A stretch of 64,000 bases of DNA from Fuerstiella marisgermanici (GCF_001983935.1 NZ_CP017641.1:558001-622000); one strand, 5' to 3'; positions 51,423-61,544 are shown, counted from the stretch's first letter. Notes: generated from the letters alone by a model not told the origin. A program made the numbers and translations.

Positions 51423-53716
51423 GACTTCACCTCCGGGTGAAAACTCATTCGCAACGACAGCAACTGCTCGCCAATCAGTGCGAAGACCAGCAGGCCCAGC
51501 AACAGCCACCTCATTTCTCGTCCCGCGTCACTGGCGGAAAGTTCGTCGGCCACGTCGGCCGTGATGACTCGGACATGTCCACTTTCCACTTGAGTTTCGA
51601 CATCGCTGGCATCGGCGATTGCGAGATTGCTTTCTGAAGCAGGCACGCTTAATGCCAGCCAGGTTTCTTTGCTTTCTCCCTCCAGCTGAAACCGCTTGAC
51701 GCGATACACGCCTGGTCGGTCGGCCTGAGGAATCGAAACGGCCAGCCGCTCTTCCGCAGCTTCTGATGATGATTCATCGGCGCCGTCAGAAGCCTCTGCT
51801 GCCGACACGGGTGTCGCCTGTAATCGCAGGAAGGAGTTTGCTGCTGTTTCTTCATCGGCAAATGGCAGGAACACTTCGATCGATTCTGTGAATTCGCTGA
51901 CCGGCCATTCCAGCTTCAGCGCGTCGCCCAATTCTCGGATCTGCACTGATTCTGTTGGCTTCTGCAGGTACTGATGCAGCAGCAGGTGAGTCACCACGTA
52001 TCCAGGAGCCGCCGGCGCGATCGGCCAGTTGGTCCAGCGGCGTCCGGCAGTGGTCAGGAACGTGATGATTCGACCGGTACCGACGCTGTGTTCGAAAATG
52101 ATTGGATCGCCGTTCTTCAATCGAGCGAGTACTTCGTAGTTCTTTCTTCCCGCTGGTGCATCGGAGCCGCCACTGTCGGCCGTTGTGGCATCCTGCACCT
52201 GAAACCACTGCGACACCTGCAATGCATCGGCAAACGGGCTGTCGGGGATGTTGTAGATCGCAAAGACCGGATGCTGTTCGAAGACCGGATGCTGGAACTG
52301 CGGTTCTTCGCCCTGCACTGGTTTCGGAATGGCTGCCACCGTGCCAAGCGGCACAGGAAACAGATTGACGTCAGCACTTCGCAGCGTCGTATTGTACCAT
52401 GTGCTGTTGGCCTGGTCGTCCGGGAACCACGCGATGCCACCGCCATTGCTGACGTACTTCGCCAACAACTGAGTCGCGTCGGCGGGCAGTTCGCGAATGT
52501 TCAGAAGGTAAATGCAGTCGTAGCCGCTAAGGTCTTCCGACGTCAGCACGTCCGATCGTCGCACGTCGGCGGCCAGGCCCGTCAGCTGAGGATCCGCACT
52601 TAGCGCGGTCGACACGTAGCCGGCATCTTCCTGCCGAGCTTCGTCGTCGACGACCAAAATAGACCGCTTGTCAGTGACATCAACGACCAGAAATCGCGAG
52701 TTGTCTTCGTCCAGAGCGTCTTCTTCCAGGCGAACTTCGACTTCACGATGACCGGCCGCATTGAAAGTGATGTCGTGATCGATGGCGGCTTCTTCACCCG
52801 GTTCGATGTCTGGCAGCAGCACCTTGACGGGCAGCGAGTTGCCATCGACATAAACGGCGGCTCGAAGACCGCTGGATTTCTGTTCGGCATGATTGCGAAA
52901 CGTGAGTTGAACTCGCCAGGGAACGCCCACCGCGACAGCTAAAGTTTCTGACGTCATGCCGGACAGCACCACGTTGTCGGCGGCATCCCGCGCTACCTGG
53001 ATCAGGCTGACTTGCGCATCGATTGCATCCAGCGATTTTAACGCGGCAGTGACTTCCGGTTGCCCGGACCAGTCAGCTTTTCGCAGGTCTGTCAAAACGT
53101 GGACCTGAGGTGCCACGCCGCCATCGCCGGAAAGGATGTTTTCAGCAGCCGCCAACGCCGGAGCGGGCGATGCGGACGTGTACGAACACGTGAGGTTCCT
53201 CAGACGCGGAATCAGTTCCTGTATCAAAGCGTTGTCGAGGGCTCGGTCAGTGACCAGAGGCCGGTCCGGCTGCGTCATCGTGATCACGGTGGCTCGCAGC
53301 GAACCCGATCCACTGCTGCCTTGTGACACCATCTTTTCCAACGTGGCCAAGGCCTGCTGAAAGACCGTTTCGTTGTCCGACTTCTGACGCATCGACAGCG
53401 TATCATCCAGAATCAATACGTGGTGAGTCGTCGCGCCGCGTAGCAGCATTAATCGTGACGGATCCAACACCAGTCGAGCCAGCAGGAAGACAATCAGCAG
53501 CACCGCGAGGACTCGCAGAAACAGGAGGAGGAGTTGCTCGATGATCAGGCGGCGGCGGTTGAGTTCATCGCTTTGCAGCAGAAACTCCATCGCCGCAAAT
53601 TTCACCTTCTTGTAGCGCAGACGGCTAAGCAGGTGAATAATGATCGGCACAGAAGCCAGCGCAGCACCCGGCAGCACGAAGGCGGGGTTCAGGAAAAACT
53701 GCGAGAGCCAGCTCAT
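51419..53716 (-). CDS. BatA-like membrane protein with N-terminal BatA and VWA domains
   Basis: 765 residues. The start FLNPAFVLPGAALASVPIIIHLLSR is the BatA N-terminal helix, followed by a second helix (LLLLFLRVLAVLLIVFLLARLVL). A VWA domain begins with ILDDTLSMRQK near 102. Later regions are beta-rich (adhesion-like) and include an amidotransferase-like segment (YDCIYLLNIRELPAD; GGGIAWFPDDQ), ending with a membrane helix (MRWLLLGLLVFALIGEQLL). These proteins work with MoxR chaperone ATPases at the envelope. Confidence 0.85.
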   Translation of the reverse strand: MSWLSQFFLNPAFVLPGAALASVPIIIHLLSRLRYKKVKFAAMEFLLQSDELNRRRLIIEQLLLLFLRVLAVLLIVFLLARLVLDPSRLMLLRGATTHHVLILDDTLSMRQKSDNETVFQQALATLEKMVSQGSSGSGSLRATVITMTQPDRPLVTDRALDNALIQELIPRLRNLTCSYTSASPAPALAAAENILSGDGGVAPQVHVLTDLRKADWSGQPEVTAALKSLDAIDAQVSLIQVARDAADNVVLSGMTSETLAVAVGVPWRVQLTFRNHAEQKSSGLRAAVYVDGNSLPVKVLLPDIEPGEEAAIDHDITFNAAGHREVEVRLEEDALDEDNSRFLVVDVTDKRSILVVDDEARQEDAGYVSTALSADPQLTGLAADVRRSDVLTSEDLSGYDCIYLLNIRELPADATQLLAKYVSNGGGIAWFPDDQANSTWYNTTLRSADVNLFPVPLGTVAAIPKPVQGEEPQFQHPVFEQHPVFAIYNIPDSPFADALQVSQWFQVQDATTADSGGSDAPAGRKNYEVLARLKNGDPIIFEHSVGTGRIITFLTTAGRRWTNWPIAPAAPGYVVTHLLLHQYLQKPTESVQIRELGDALKLEWPVSEFTESIEVFLPFADEETAANSFLRLQATPVSAAEASDGADESSSEAAEERLAVSIPQADRPGVYRVKRFQLEGESKETWLALSVPASESNLAIADASDVETQVESGHVRVITADVADELSASDAGREMRWLLLGLLVFALIGEQLLSLRMSFHPEVKS

Positions 53717-53811
53717 GAGGTTTCAGGTTTCAGGGGTTCGGGTTTCGGGGAAGACAAAGGGACAGGCCGCGGGGCGATTTCCCCCAACCTGAAACCCTTA
53801 ACGCCGAAACC
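53717..53811. other. Spacer with GGTTTCAGG repeats and their inverted copies
   Basis: Near 53718-53750 are repeated GGTTTCAGG and GGGTTTCGG words; near 53788-53812 the complements CCTGAAACC and CCGAAACCC occur. It can fold back as an imperfect hairpin between the DUF58 stop and the BatA-like start on the minus strand. Confidence 0.4.
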
Positions 53812-54711
53812 CTACTTCCTCATTCCAATTCGAAAATTCAACAAGTGTGACAACACGGCGTCCAGATTTTCGCTGGTGCGGGTTAGGCGATAATCCACCA
53901 GGCTTCCGGCACAACGTCGGCGGATGGTTTCCAGAAACGAATCCAACGCATTTTTGTAGCCGGTTCGCAAAGCCGCCGGGTCGCAGGTCAGCTTGCCGCT
54001 GTCCTCCAGCCCTTCAAAACGCAGTGTGCCGGAATAGTCGAAGTCCAGTTCCTGATCGTCCATTGTATGCACGATCAGCACTTCGTGTTTGCGCTGTTTC
54101 AGCAGTTGCAGTCCACGAAACAACTGTTCTCGATCGCAAAACAGATCGGAAATCAGAATGACAATGCTGCGGTGTGACATCACTTCGGCCGCCGACCGCA
54201 GAACGGAAATGATATCTGTCTGGCCGGTGGCGGTTTCCGCAGACAGTCCCTGCAGAATGCTGTTCAGGTGATTGTGGCGACTGCTGGACGGAATGATCGA
54301 ACGCATTTTCGTGTCGAACAGACCCACGCCGACGGAGTCGTTCTGTTTAAGAATCAACATCGCGAGTGCGGCGGCAACTGTTTGAGCGTAGTCGAACTTC
54401 GTGAGCGGCCCGGAACCGAACTGCATCGATTCGCTGCCGTCCACCAACAGGACGACTCGCACGTTCGTGTCTTCTTCGAACAGTTTCAGGTAGTAGCGGT
54501 CGGTGCGCGACCAGACTTTCCAGTCGATTCGGCGCGCATCGTCTCCTGGCACATACTCTCTGTGCTGCACGAATTCGATAGACTGACCGAAGTACGGACT
54601 TCTGTGCAACCCGGAAACAAACCCCTCGACTACTTTTCGAGCTCGCAGTTCCAGACGAGAAATCTTCGCGATTTCGTCAGGCTGCAAAAATCTTTCCAAG
54701 TCGTGGGTCAC
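53812..54711 (-). CDS. DUF58 protein (MoxR-associated, VWA-like)
   Basis: 299 residues starting at a GTG inside the end of the moxR gene (35-base overlap). DUF58 markers: [21 protein letters not shown] near 28-48, [21 protein letters not shown] near 52-72, and [12 protein letters not shown] near 88 with VWA-type acidic residues. It ends [13 protein letters not shown]. Cytoplasmic; partner of the MoxR ATPase and the membrane VWA proteins in the same operon. Confidence 0.9.
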   Translation of the reverse strand: MTHDLERFLQPDEIAKISRLELRARKVVEGFVSGLHRSPYFGQSIEFVQHREYVPGDDARRIDWKVWSRTDRYYLKLFEEDTNVRVVLLVDGSESMQFGSGPLTKFDYAQTVAAALAMLILKQNDSVGVGLFDTKMRSIIPSSSRHNHLNSILQGLSAETATGQTDIISVLRSAAEVMSHRSIVILISDLFCDREQLFRGLQLLKQRKHEVLIVHTMDDQELDFDYSGTLRFEGLEDSGKLTCDPAALRTGYKNALDSFLETIRRRCAGSLVDYRLTRTSENLDAVLSHLLNFRIGMRK

Positions 54712-55750
54712 TCGTTAATTCACTTTCCTTGTCAGGAGTTTCCGCAATCAGTCGTTCGATCACTTTGTCGGACGTAATGCCTTCACTTTCGGCCGTAAAG
54801 TTCGGCGTGATGCGGTGTCGCATCACGGGGGCCGCCAAAGCTTTGATGTCTTCGGTCGACACATGCGTGCGGCCGTTCAGGAGGGCTCGCGTTTTGCCGC
54901 CGACCAGCAGGTTTTGCATGGCTCGCGGACCAGCGCCCCAGCCCAGCCATTCGTTGATCCAGTCAGGTGCCCCCGGTTCGCCAACTCGCGTTTGACGTAC
55001 CAATGCCAGTGCATAATTGATCACGTGATCCGTCACGGGAACCTGCCGCACAACGTGTTGGATGTTGACCACTTGTTCGCCGGTCAGCACCGGTTGGATG
55101 TCCACCTTCGTGTCGGATGTCGTTTGCCGAGCGATCTGGCGTTCTTCTGCGAAGGTCGGATACGTAACAAAGACCTTAAACATGAATCGGTCCTGTTGCG
55201 CTTCCGGCAGCGAATAGGTGCCTTCCTGTTCGATCGGGTTTTGAGTCGCCAGCACGAAGAATGGATCGCTAAGCTGATGGATGGTCTGGCCAACCGTCAC
55301 CTGTCGTTCCTGCATGGCTTCCAGCAGCGCGGCCTGGGTCTTTGGCGGCGTGCGGTTGATTTCGTCCGCCAGAACCACGTTGTGGAACAGTGGGCCGGGA
55401 ATGAACCGGAATTCGCGTTCGCCCGTGTCGCGGTTTTCCTGCAGCACGTCGGTGCCGGTAATGTCGGCGGGCATCAGGTCCGGTGTAAACTGGATTCGCG
55501 AAAATGCCATCGACAGGCATTTCGAAAGCGTGCTGATCAGCAGCGTCTTGGCCAGCCCCGGCACACCTTCCAGCAGACAGTGGCCTCGACTGAACAAAGC
55601 GATCAGTAGCTGGTCAATGACGTCTTCCTGCCCAACAATGACCTTGCCGATTTGCTGCCTGAGTTCGCCATGAGCTTTGTGCAGCAGGTCAATGGATTCG
55701 TTCGAGATATCGGCGACCGCCGTTGCGGGTTTCATGTTTTCATCAGACAT
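54677..55750 (-). CDS. MoxR-family AAA ATPase
   Basis: 357 residues. Walker A is EGVPGLAKT near 61, Walker [25 protein letters not shown] near 122, and the sensor region [22 protein letters not shown] near 165. The C-terminal lid reads [18 protein letters not shown]. MoxR proteins are chaperone-like ATPases that activate or insert metal into partner proteins. The gene opens a four-gene operon with DUF58 and two membrane VWA proteins. A hairpin GCGTCTG-AATC-CAGACGC lies 45 bases upstream of the start (55795-55812). Confidence 0.92.
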   Translation of the reverse strand: MSDENMKPATAVADISNESIDLLHKAHGELRQQIGKVIVGQEDVIDQLLIALFSRGHCLLEGVPGLAKTLLISTLSKCLSMAFSRIQFTPDLMPADITGTDVLQENRDTGEREFRFIPGPLFHNVVLADEINRTPPKTQAALLEAMQERQVTVGQTIHQLSDPFFVLATQNPIEQEGTYSLPEAQQDRFMFKVFVTYPTFAEERQIARQTTSDTKVDIQPVLTGEQVVNIQHVVRQVPVTDHVINYALALVRQTRVGEPGAPDWINEWLGWGAGPRAMQNLLVGGKTRALLNGRTHVSTEDIKALAAPVMRHRITPNFTAESEGITSDKVIERLIAETPDKESELTSDPRLGKIFAA

Positions 55751-55794
55751 TGAGGTCTCTCAGGCATCAAAATGCCGGGTTGTTCCTTCGCGTT

Positions 55795-55812
55795 GCGTCT
55801 GAATCCAGACGC
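55795..55812. promoter_or_regulatory. Small dyad upstream of moxR
   Basis: Perfect 7-base arms with a 4-base loop, about 45-62 bases before the moxR start. It could be an operator or a leader hairpin. On the minus strand TATGAT slightly further upstream could be a -10 box, but I see no good -35. Confidence 0.3.
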
Positions 55813-55957
55813 CTTGCCAGCGGATCATATCAAACTAGACAGGCTTGAGAATCGAGCGACTTCGGCAACATTCCGCAGCACGGCGATCCTTCAGAAATGC
55901 GGCCACGGTTCGGCAAGTTGGTCAGCTGCCGTCGGACTCGCCGGAAGCGGCGTGAAT

Positions 55958-57166
55958 TCAGGGAGCGGAAGAGGACTCGCCGCCGTTTTCGGCAGGGTTG
56001 TCCCGCACGCTATCGGCGGCTGTTGCCTCGTCGCTGTGCAGGCCTGCATCAGCCGGATCGTCCGGAACCGGCAGGCCGAGGTGCTTGAGCAGGTACCGTT
56101 GAAATGCGTAAATTCGTCCCTCGCGGCTACCGATTACGCCCGTGTGTCGACTGGCTTCCAACCCGCGTTGCTGAGGCGCATAGACACCGCGATCTTCGTT
56201 GTGGACTTCCAGCGTCTTCGCCTTCGCGTATTTCCAGGCCAGCCAGGAAATCGCACTCGCGATCGGGCCACGCTTTAGCCCACGCACAGCAAAGAACCTC
56301 ATGCGAATTTTCACGGTCCGCGGCGAGGTCGGAACATACATTAAGGCGTAGTTGATGGTGTCCGTTGACACCAGCACGAGGTTTGGGTGAATGTGACGGT
56401 GCCGGTATTCCAGCGTTGGCTTGCCGCCCAGCCAACGATTCAGCCGCGCCTGAGCGAACTCCATTTTCGACGTGGCGGTGACCGTTAGGGCTGTGTAGCC
56501 GTCTTGAAGGTCGTGATTCATGGACTCTTCGGCAGGCAGAGTGTCGCCGAAGAAATTCTGGTGCAGAGCCGTCACGTGATACGATTCCAGCGTGTTCTCA
56601 ACGGGCACCTTCCAGTTGCACTCGCAGTCGTAATCCCAGACGTGCGTCATTTTCGACGTCGGCGTTGAAAAAGCCTGCTCGGTTTCATCAAAGAAAGGCG
56701 TCAGCCATTCTCGCAGCGTGGGCCCTTCATGACTGAGCCGCACGAACAGCAGATCGCCGCATGATTCCACGGGAAACATGTTCAGCTGCGAATTCTGACG
56801 ATCCCACGGGCGAAAGCAGCGTGCCTCAGGAATTCGCGCGGTTTGCCCGCTGTCGTTGTACTCCCAACCATGATATTGACAGCGGAGTGTCGGCTGATTT
56901 CCCGAATCAGCACTGGTTAGCAGACAGTGTCGGTGGCAGCAGATGTTTTCGTATGCCAGGAATTGACCATTGGAATTTCGAATCAGCAGCGGAACACCAA
57001 ATAGTTCCAGCGTGAGGAAGTCGCCGTCTCGGGGCAGTTCTGACTTCGCGGCGACAAACTGCCACGCAGGCCGAAACAGACATTCAATTTCCTTGTCGAA
57101 CACATCCCGGTCGGTGTAGTGGACCGGACGCAGCAAGTGTCGCAGGGAATGTTGATGCGTAAACAT
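55958..57166 (-). CDS. Rieske [2Fe-2S] oxygenase, ring-hydroxylating dioxygenase alpha-subunit type
   Basis: 402 residues. The Rieske cluster ligands are Cys-x-His in ENICCHRHC and Cys-xx-His in RCQYHGWEY near 73-101. The mononuclear iron site follows in NWKVPVENTLESYHVTALHQNFF near 185-207. This is the arrangement of alpha subunits such as those acting on aromatic or quaternary-amine substrates. No reductase, ferredoxin or beta subunit is adjacent, so electron donors must come from elsewhere. The C-terminal 40 residues are an acidic Pro/Ser-rich tail. Substrate unknown. Confidence 0.85.
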   Translation of the reverse strand: MFTHQHSLRHLLRPVHYTDRDVFDKEIECLFRPAWQFVAAKSELPRDGDFLTLELFGVPLLIRNSNGQFLAYENICCHRHCLLTSADSGNQPTLRCQYHGWEYNDSGQTARIPEARCFRPWDRQNSQLNMFPVESCGDLLFVRLSHEGPTLREWLTPFFDETEQAFSTPTSKMTHVWDYDCECNWKVPVENTLESYHVTALHQNFFGDTLPAEESMNHDLQDGYTALTVTATSKMEFAQARLNRWLGGKPTLEYRHRHIHPNLVLVSTDTINYALMYVPTSPRTVKIRMRFFAVRGLKRGPIASAISWLAWKYAKAKTLEVHNEDRGVYAPQQRGLEASRHTGVIGSREGRIYAFQRYLLKHLGLPVPDDPADAGLHSDEATAADSVRDNPAENGGESSSAP

Positions 57167-57293
57167 GAAAGCGGATTGTCATGGCTTGATAAAAACGCGA
57201 CTCTGTTGGCGGGCCTGCGGACGAAGCAAATGCCGTGGCCATGAAAGCAAAGACGCACAGTGACGCGATCGCTTACTGTGACTTTAAAAGAAA

Positions 57294-57326
57294 GAACCCG
57301 CGGACGGAAGATGCCGTCGCGGGTTC
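57294..57326 (-). terminator. Rho-independent terminator of the cadherin-repeat gene
   Basis: On the minus strand GAACCCGCG and CGCGGGTTC arms (plus coordinates 57294-57307 and 57314-57326) are followed by TTCTTTCTTTT. It lies about 170 bases downstream of the gene's stop. Confidence 0.75.
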
Positions 57327-57396
57327 TGGTAGGTTGGTATCCTGGATGCTCCGCCGTTCAAAAAGAACTGCGGGAACGTCTTGTATCCAGCGGCTT

Positions 57397-57485
57397 GCAG
57401 CGAATTTCGCTGACTTGTGGCCGCGGAACAATCGTTTCGGACGATGGTGGCTGTTTCACGAGCCCGAACCGTCCTCACTAAAAGG
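57397..57485 (+). repeat. Dispersed structured repeat, copy C (diverged)
   Basis: Shares the core CTGACTTGTGGCCGCGGAA with copies A and B. It keeps the first stem in changed form (AGCGA-ATT-TCGCT instead of AGCGT-TTC-ACGCT), a compensating change. The second half is less similar. It sits just downstream of the cadherin-repeat gene. Confidence 0.6.
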
Positions 57486-57493
57486 GAGACTGC

Positions 57494-60268
57494 TTAGTAG
57501 CCCTTTTTCTTGCCACCGTGGTGTCCGTGGCCGCCTTCTTTCACGTTCTCAACAGCAACTGAGACTGACCGGTTCTGATAGCTTTGGCCGTCAGAGACTC
57601 GTAGAGTCAGCTCGTAGTTATTGTCGCCATTCGCATCGCTCGGATTTTCGAAGTCCGGTGAATTGATGAAGTACAGCCGACCACTCTGACTATCGATCGC
57701 GAACAGGCTCGCGTCTGCTCCACCGACAATCGAATACGTCAGCTGGTCCCCGTCTGCATCGTAAGCGTCTGCGTCACCGACGAACAATTCGTTTTCACGG
57801 TGCCAAACGACTTCGCCCTGCTGCACATTCAGGAAATACGGCGTATTGTTGCCGCCGGTTCCGCCACCGTCGTTACGGTCGGTGACTCGCACAGTCACAT
57901 CGCGATCCTGAGACAGGCTGCCGTCAGAAATTCGCAGTGTGATTTGGTAGTTATTGTTGCCGTCCGCATCGCCTGGGTTTTCAAAGTCTGGTGCGTTGAT
58001 GAAGGAAACGACGCCCGTCTGAGCGTTCACGGTGAACAGAGCCGCGTCTGCTCCGCCAACAATTGAGTAAGTGACCGCGTCGCCGTCAGGGTCAGTTCCA
58101 TCGGCGTCGCCGACCAGAGTTGTGTTCTCCGGCACGGTCACGACTTCGTTCTGTTCCACGTTGGTGAAGTATGGAGCGTTGTTGCTTCCGCCACCATCGT
58201 TACGGTCGGTGACTCGCACAGTCACGTCGCGATCCTGAGACAGGCTGCCGTCAGAAATTCGCAGAGTGATCTGGTAGTTGTTGTTGCCGTCAGCATCGCC
58301 CGGGTTTTCAAAGTCCGGTGCGTTGATGAAGGAAACCACGCCGGTCTGAGCGTTCACCGTGAACAGAGCCGCGTCCGCTCCGCCGACAATCGAGTAGGTG
58401 ACTGCGTCGCCGTCAGGGTCCGTTCCATCGGCATCGCCAACGAGAGTTGTGTTCTCCGGCACGGTCACGACTTCGTTCTGTTCCACGTTGGTGAAGTACG
58501 GAGCATTGTTGCTTCCACCGCCATCGTTACGGTCGGTGACTCGCACAGTCACGTCGCGATTCTGAGACAGGCTGCCGTCGGAAATTCGCAGAGTGATCTG
58601 GTAGTTATTGTTGCCGTCCGCATCGCCCGGGTTTTCGAAGTCCGGTGCGTTGATGAAGGAAACGACGCCGGTCTGAGCGTTCACGGTGAACAGAGCCGCG
58701 TCTGCTCCGCCAGCGATAGAGTACGTTACTGCGTCGCCGTCAGGGTCAGTGCCGTCTGCGTCGCCGACCAGTGTCGTGTTTTCTGGTACAGTGACAATTT
58801 CACCTTCTTCAACGTTGGTGAAGTAAGGTGCTCGGTTAAAGCCGCCTTCGTCAGATCGGTCGGTAACTCGCACAACGACGTTGCGATCCTGCGACAGGCT
58901 GCCGTCAGAAATTCGCAGCGTGATCTGGTAGTCATTGTCGCCATCCGCATCGCCCGGATTTTCGAAGTCCGGTGCGTTGATGAATGACACAACGCCGGTG
59001 TTTGCATCGACAGTAAACAGAGCCGCGTCTGCTCCGCCAGCGATAGAGTACGTTACTGCGTCGCCGTCAGGGTCGGTGCCGTCTGCGTCGCCGACCAGTG
59101 TTGTGTTCTCTGGTACCGTAACAATTTCACCTTCTTCGACGTTGGTGAAGTATGGCGCGTTGTTTGTGCCTTCGTTCTCATCCAGAACCTTCACAACGAC
59201 GTTGCGTTCCTGGACGCCACCATTGCCATCGCTGACAACGAGCGTTACGTGGTAAATGTTGTCGCCATCGGCATCACCCGGATTTTCGAAATCAGGAGCG
59301 TTGATGAACGTGAGTTCGCCCGTTGCCGGATCAATGTTGAAGCTGGCGGTGTCTTCGTTCACTCCACTTCCCGGAGTTCCGAGGGCGTCAGAGAATGAGT
59401 AGGTGAGTGTGTCGCCATCAGGATCCTGTGCATCGGCGTCAATCACCTGAATGGTGTTTTCAACCACCTCGATCATTTGACCTTCGGTGATGTTGGTAAA
59501 CGATGGTGCGTTGTTGCCGCCGCCTTCGTTCACATCATTGACGGTGACCCACAAAGTCTTTTCGACGGTCGCCTGTCCGTCAGAAACAACTACAGTGACG
59601 TCATAGACGTTGTCGCCATTATGATCGAGAGGGTTTTCGAAGTCCGGGGCGTTGATGAATGATAGCTCACCGGTATTTGCGTCGATCTGGAACAGGGCGC
59701 TGTCTGCACCGCCGTTGATCGCATATGTCAGAGTGTCACCGTCAAGGTCGTCGGCGTTGACATCAACGACAAATGTTTCATTTTCGTTGATCTGCAGATA
59801 GGGACTGTCCGGATCCGCAATGGTCGGTGCGTTGTTGCTGCCGTTTAGGAGGTCATCAATCAGGAACAGTTGATCCAGAAACTGAACCACTTCCACGTTG
59901 CTCACAAGCGTCGTTTGTTGAGCGTTGCTGATTTCAATGATGCCGTCGCCGCGATCGATGATGTTAAAATCGCTCACGTCGTAATTCAGAAACTGCAGCG
60001 TGTCTTCGCCTTCTCCGCCATCGACAACGTTAGTGCCACTGATCGTGATGAAGCGATCATTGCCGTCACCGCCATGCAGCACATTGTCGCCACCGAGTCC
60101 GATAAGTTTGTCATCGCCATCCAGCCCGTCAGCGGATTGTCCGTTGTAGTACGCGACAAGAACGTCGTCGCCATCGGTGCCCGTGACGTCGGCGGCTGAG
60201 GCGGACATAAGGATCATCGGTTCAAACGATTCGACCTGAGCGGAGTTGTTCTTGGCTGCTTGTTTCAT
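57494..60268 (-). CDS. Large cadherin-repeat surface protein with LEPR-like N-terminus
   Basis: About 924 residues from the ATG at 60266-60268, where the protein begins MKQAAKNNSAQVESFEPMIL and continues MSASAADV, close to the LEPRxLMSA motif of large exported planctomycete proteins. A GD-rich calcium-binding-like stretch follows (GTDGDDVLV, GLDGDDKLIG, GGDGNDRF). From about residue 140 come eight or so cadherin-like repeats of about 109 residues, each with NAP-F/Y, ADGTDPDGDAVTYSI, FINAPDFENPGDADG and ITLRISDGSLSQ; DxD-type sites suggest calcium binding. The C-terminus is His/Gly/Lys-rich (GGHGHHGGKKKGY). Probably an adhesion or surface-layer protein. It has its own terminator. Confidence 0.82.
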   Translation of the reverse strand: MKQAAKNNSAQVESFEPMILMSASAADVTGTDGDDVLVAYYNGQSADGLDGDDKLIGLGGDNVLHGGDGNDRFITISGTNVVDGGEGEDTLQFLNYDVSDFNIIDRGDGIIEISNAQQTTLVSNVEVVQFLDQLFLIDDLLNGSNNAPTIADPDSPYLQINENETFVVDVNADDLDGDTLTYAINGGADSALFQIDANTGELSFINAPDFENPLDHNGDNVYDVTVVVSDGQATVEKTLWVTVNDVNEGGGNNAPSFTNITEGQMIEVVENTIQVIDADAQDPDGDTLTYSFSDALGTPGSGVNEDTASFNIDPATGELTFINAPDFENPGDADGDNIYHVTLVVSDGNGGVQERNVVVKVLDENEGTNNAPYFTNVEEGEIVTVPENTTLVGDADGTDPDGDAVTYSIAGGADAALFTVDANTGVVSFINAPDFENPGDADGDNDYQITLRISDGSLSQDRNVVVRVTDRSDEGGFNRAPYFTNVEEGEIVTVPENTTLVGDADGTDPDGDAVTYSIAGGADAALFTVNAQTGVVSFINAPDFENPGDADGNNNYQITLRISDGSLSQNRDVTVRVTDRNDGGGSNNAPYFTNVEQNEVVTVPENTTLVGDADGTDPDGDAVTYSIVGGADAALFTVNAQTGVVSFINAPDFENPGDADGNNNYQITLRISDGSLSQDRDVTVRVTDRNDGGGSNNAPYFTNVEQNEVVTVPENTTLVGDADGTDPDGDAVTYSIVGGADAALFTVNAQTGVVSFINAPDFENPGDADGNNNYQITLRISDGSLSQDRDVTVRVTDRNDGGGTGGNNTPYFLNVQQGEVVWHRENELFVGDADAYDADGDQLTYSIVGGADASLFAIDSQSGRLYFINSPDFENPSDANGDNNYELTLRVSDGQSYQNRSVSVAVENVKEGGHGHHGGKKKGY
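57856..59163 (-). repeat. Tandem 327-bp repeats inside the cadherin gene
   Basis: Four units of exactly 327 bases (109 codons); anchor words recur at 57871, 58198, 58525 and, altered, 58852. The two units nearest the 3' end of the gene encode nearly identical protein and the next two differ at a few residues. Outlying cadherin repeats on the N-terminal side have diverged more. The pattern suggests recent duplication or gene conversion. Confidence 0.8.
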
Positions 60269-60623
60269 GACGATTTCCGGTTCCTTATCAGAAAATGGGC
60301 GAGTCAGCGCGAGGACTGGCTTGCGTTGATGACGCCGGAGTATTTCTGGGCCGGATAGGCAAAGACAGAGATTTTTAGGGGTATTACTCGGTCCACAGTG
60401 GGGGCCGTCCGATTCTCCTTTTCGTAACGACACGTTGCGTTTTGGCATCATTGTTGATGTCAAAATGCAACACGCCCGCGCGAGTCATGCAGGCCGCGTG
60501 AACAGGCCGCAATTCGAAAGTTTCCTCGGCCGCTGCAACTCGTAGAAAATTTCCTACAATGCGACCCGCCAACAATTCGCCCGGACACGAAGTTTGTGAC
60601 ATTTCCACAATGAAAGCCGAACA
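60269..60623. promoter_or_regulatory. Divergent region with a long palindrome
   Basis: Between the cadherin gene (minus) and the isomerase gene (plus). It holds a 17-base imperfect palindrome (60434-60450 and 60455-60471; left arm GTTGCGTTTTGGCATCA). Both mismatches become G-U pairs in plus-strand RNA, so a stable hairpin would form in a transcript going right. TACAAT near 60554 may be a -10 box for the isomerase gene. No gene seen. Confidence 0.45.
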
Positions 60624-61544
60624 ATGCAATTAGGATTCGTCTCCGCCATCCTGCCGGACCTTAGCTTCGAAGACGTCCTGAAGACCGCCGCCGACATTGG
60701 CTATGACTGTGTCGAAGTCATGTGCTGGCCGGTCGGCAAAGCCACTCGACGCTACGCCGGGGTCACTCATATCGACGTCACCGACTTTGACGATGCGGCC
60801 GCCGCGAAGGTGCATGAACTGACCGCGAAGTATGGCGTGTCTGTGAGTGCACTGGGCTACTATCCGAACGCTCTGACACCGGACCAGGACGAAGCCGAAA
60901 CGTCGGTCGAACACATCCGTAAGGTCATCGCAGCGGCCGGTAAGCTGGGTGTGAACCGGATGACCACCTTCATTGGTCGCGACTGGACAAAATCTGTCGA
61001 CGACAACTTCCCGAAATTCGAAGCGACGTGGAAGCCGCTTATCGCGTTTGCGGAAGAAGCTGGCGTAAAGGTGGGCATCGAAAACTGCCCCATGATTTTC
61101 GGCACGGATGAATGGCCGGGCGGCAAAAATCTGATGCACAGCCCCGCGATTTTCCGTCGTATGTTTGAAGCGATTCCCAGCGATCACTTCGGCTTGAATT
61201 ACGACCCCTCGCATCCCGTGTGGCTACAGATGGACTACCTGAAACCGATGCGGGAGTTCGCTCACAAGCTGTTTCACATGCATGCGAAAGACGTTCGAGT
61301 CGACCAGCACCTTCTTGATGACCTCGGCATTCTGGCTCACCCCAACGATTATCATTCGCCCAAACTGCCGGGTATGGGCGACGTTGACTGGGGCAAGTTC
61401 TTCTCGGTTCTGACAGACACCGGATACAACGGCCCCATCTGCGTTGAAGTCGAAGACCGATCCTACGAAGATTCGCTCGAAAACCGAAAACGAGCGTTGA
61501 TTCAAAGCCACACATATCTGCGGAACTTTGTGCCAAAGTCATGA
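60624..61544 (+). CDS. Sugar-phosphate isomerase/epimerase-like TIM-barrel protein
   Basis: 306 residues, xylose-isomerase-like barrel. Metal residues: Glu in VGIENCPM near 152, Asp-His in NYDPSHPVW near 193, His in FHMHAKDV near 221, and Glu in CVEVEDRS near 276. The start [20 protein letters not shown] is typical. It overlaps the next gene, deoC, by four bases (ATGA), so the two are translated together. Function is likely epimerisation or isomerisation of a sugar derivative; the substrate is open. Confidence 0.82.
   Translation: MQLGFVSAILPDLSFEDVLKTAADIGYDCVEVMCWPVGKATRRYAGVTHIDVTDFDDAAAAKVHELTAKYGVSVSALGYYPNALTPDQDEAETSVEHIRKVIAAAGKLGVNRMTTFIGRDWTKSVDDNFPKFEATWKPLIAFAEEAGVKVGIENCPMIFGTDEWPGGKNLMHSPAIFRRMFEAIPSDHFGLNYDPSHPVWLQMDYLKPMREFAHKLFHMHAKDVRVDQHLLDDLGILAHPNDYHSPKLPGMGDVDWGKFFSVLTDTGYNGPICVEVEDRSYEDSLENRKRALIQSHTYLRNFVPKS

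Noticed and set aside
57856-59163. CRISPR-like array
   Set aside because: The regular 327-base repeat is coding sequence for cadherin domains in one open frame, with no short repeats and spacers.
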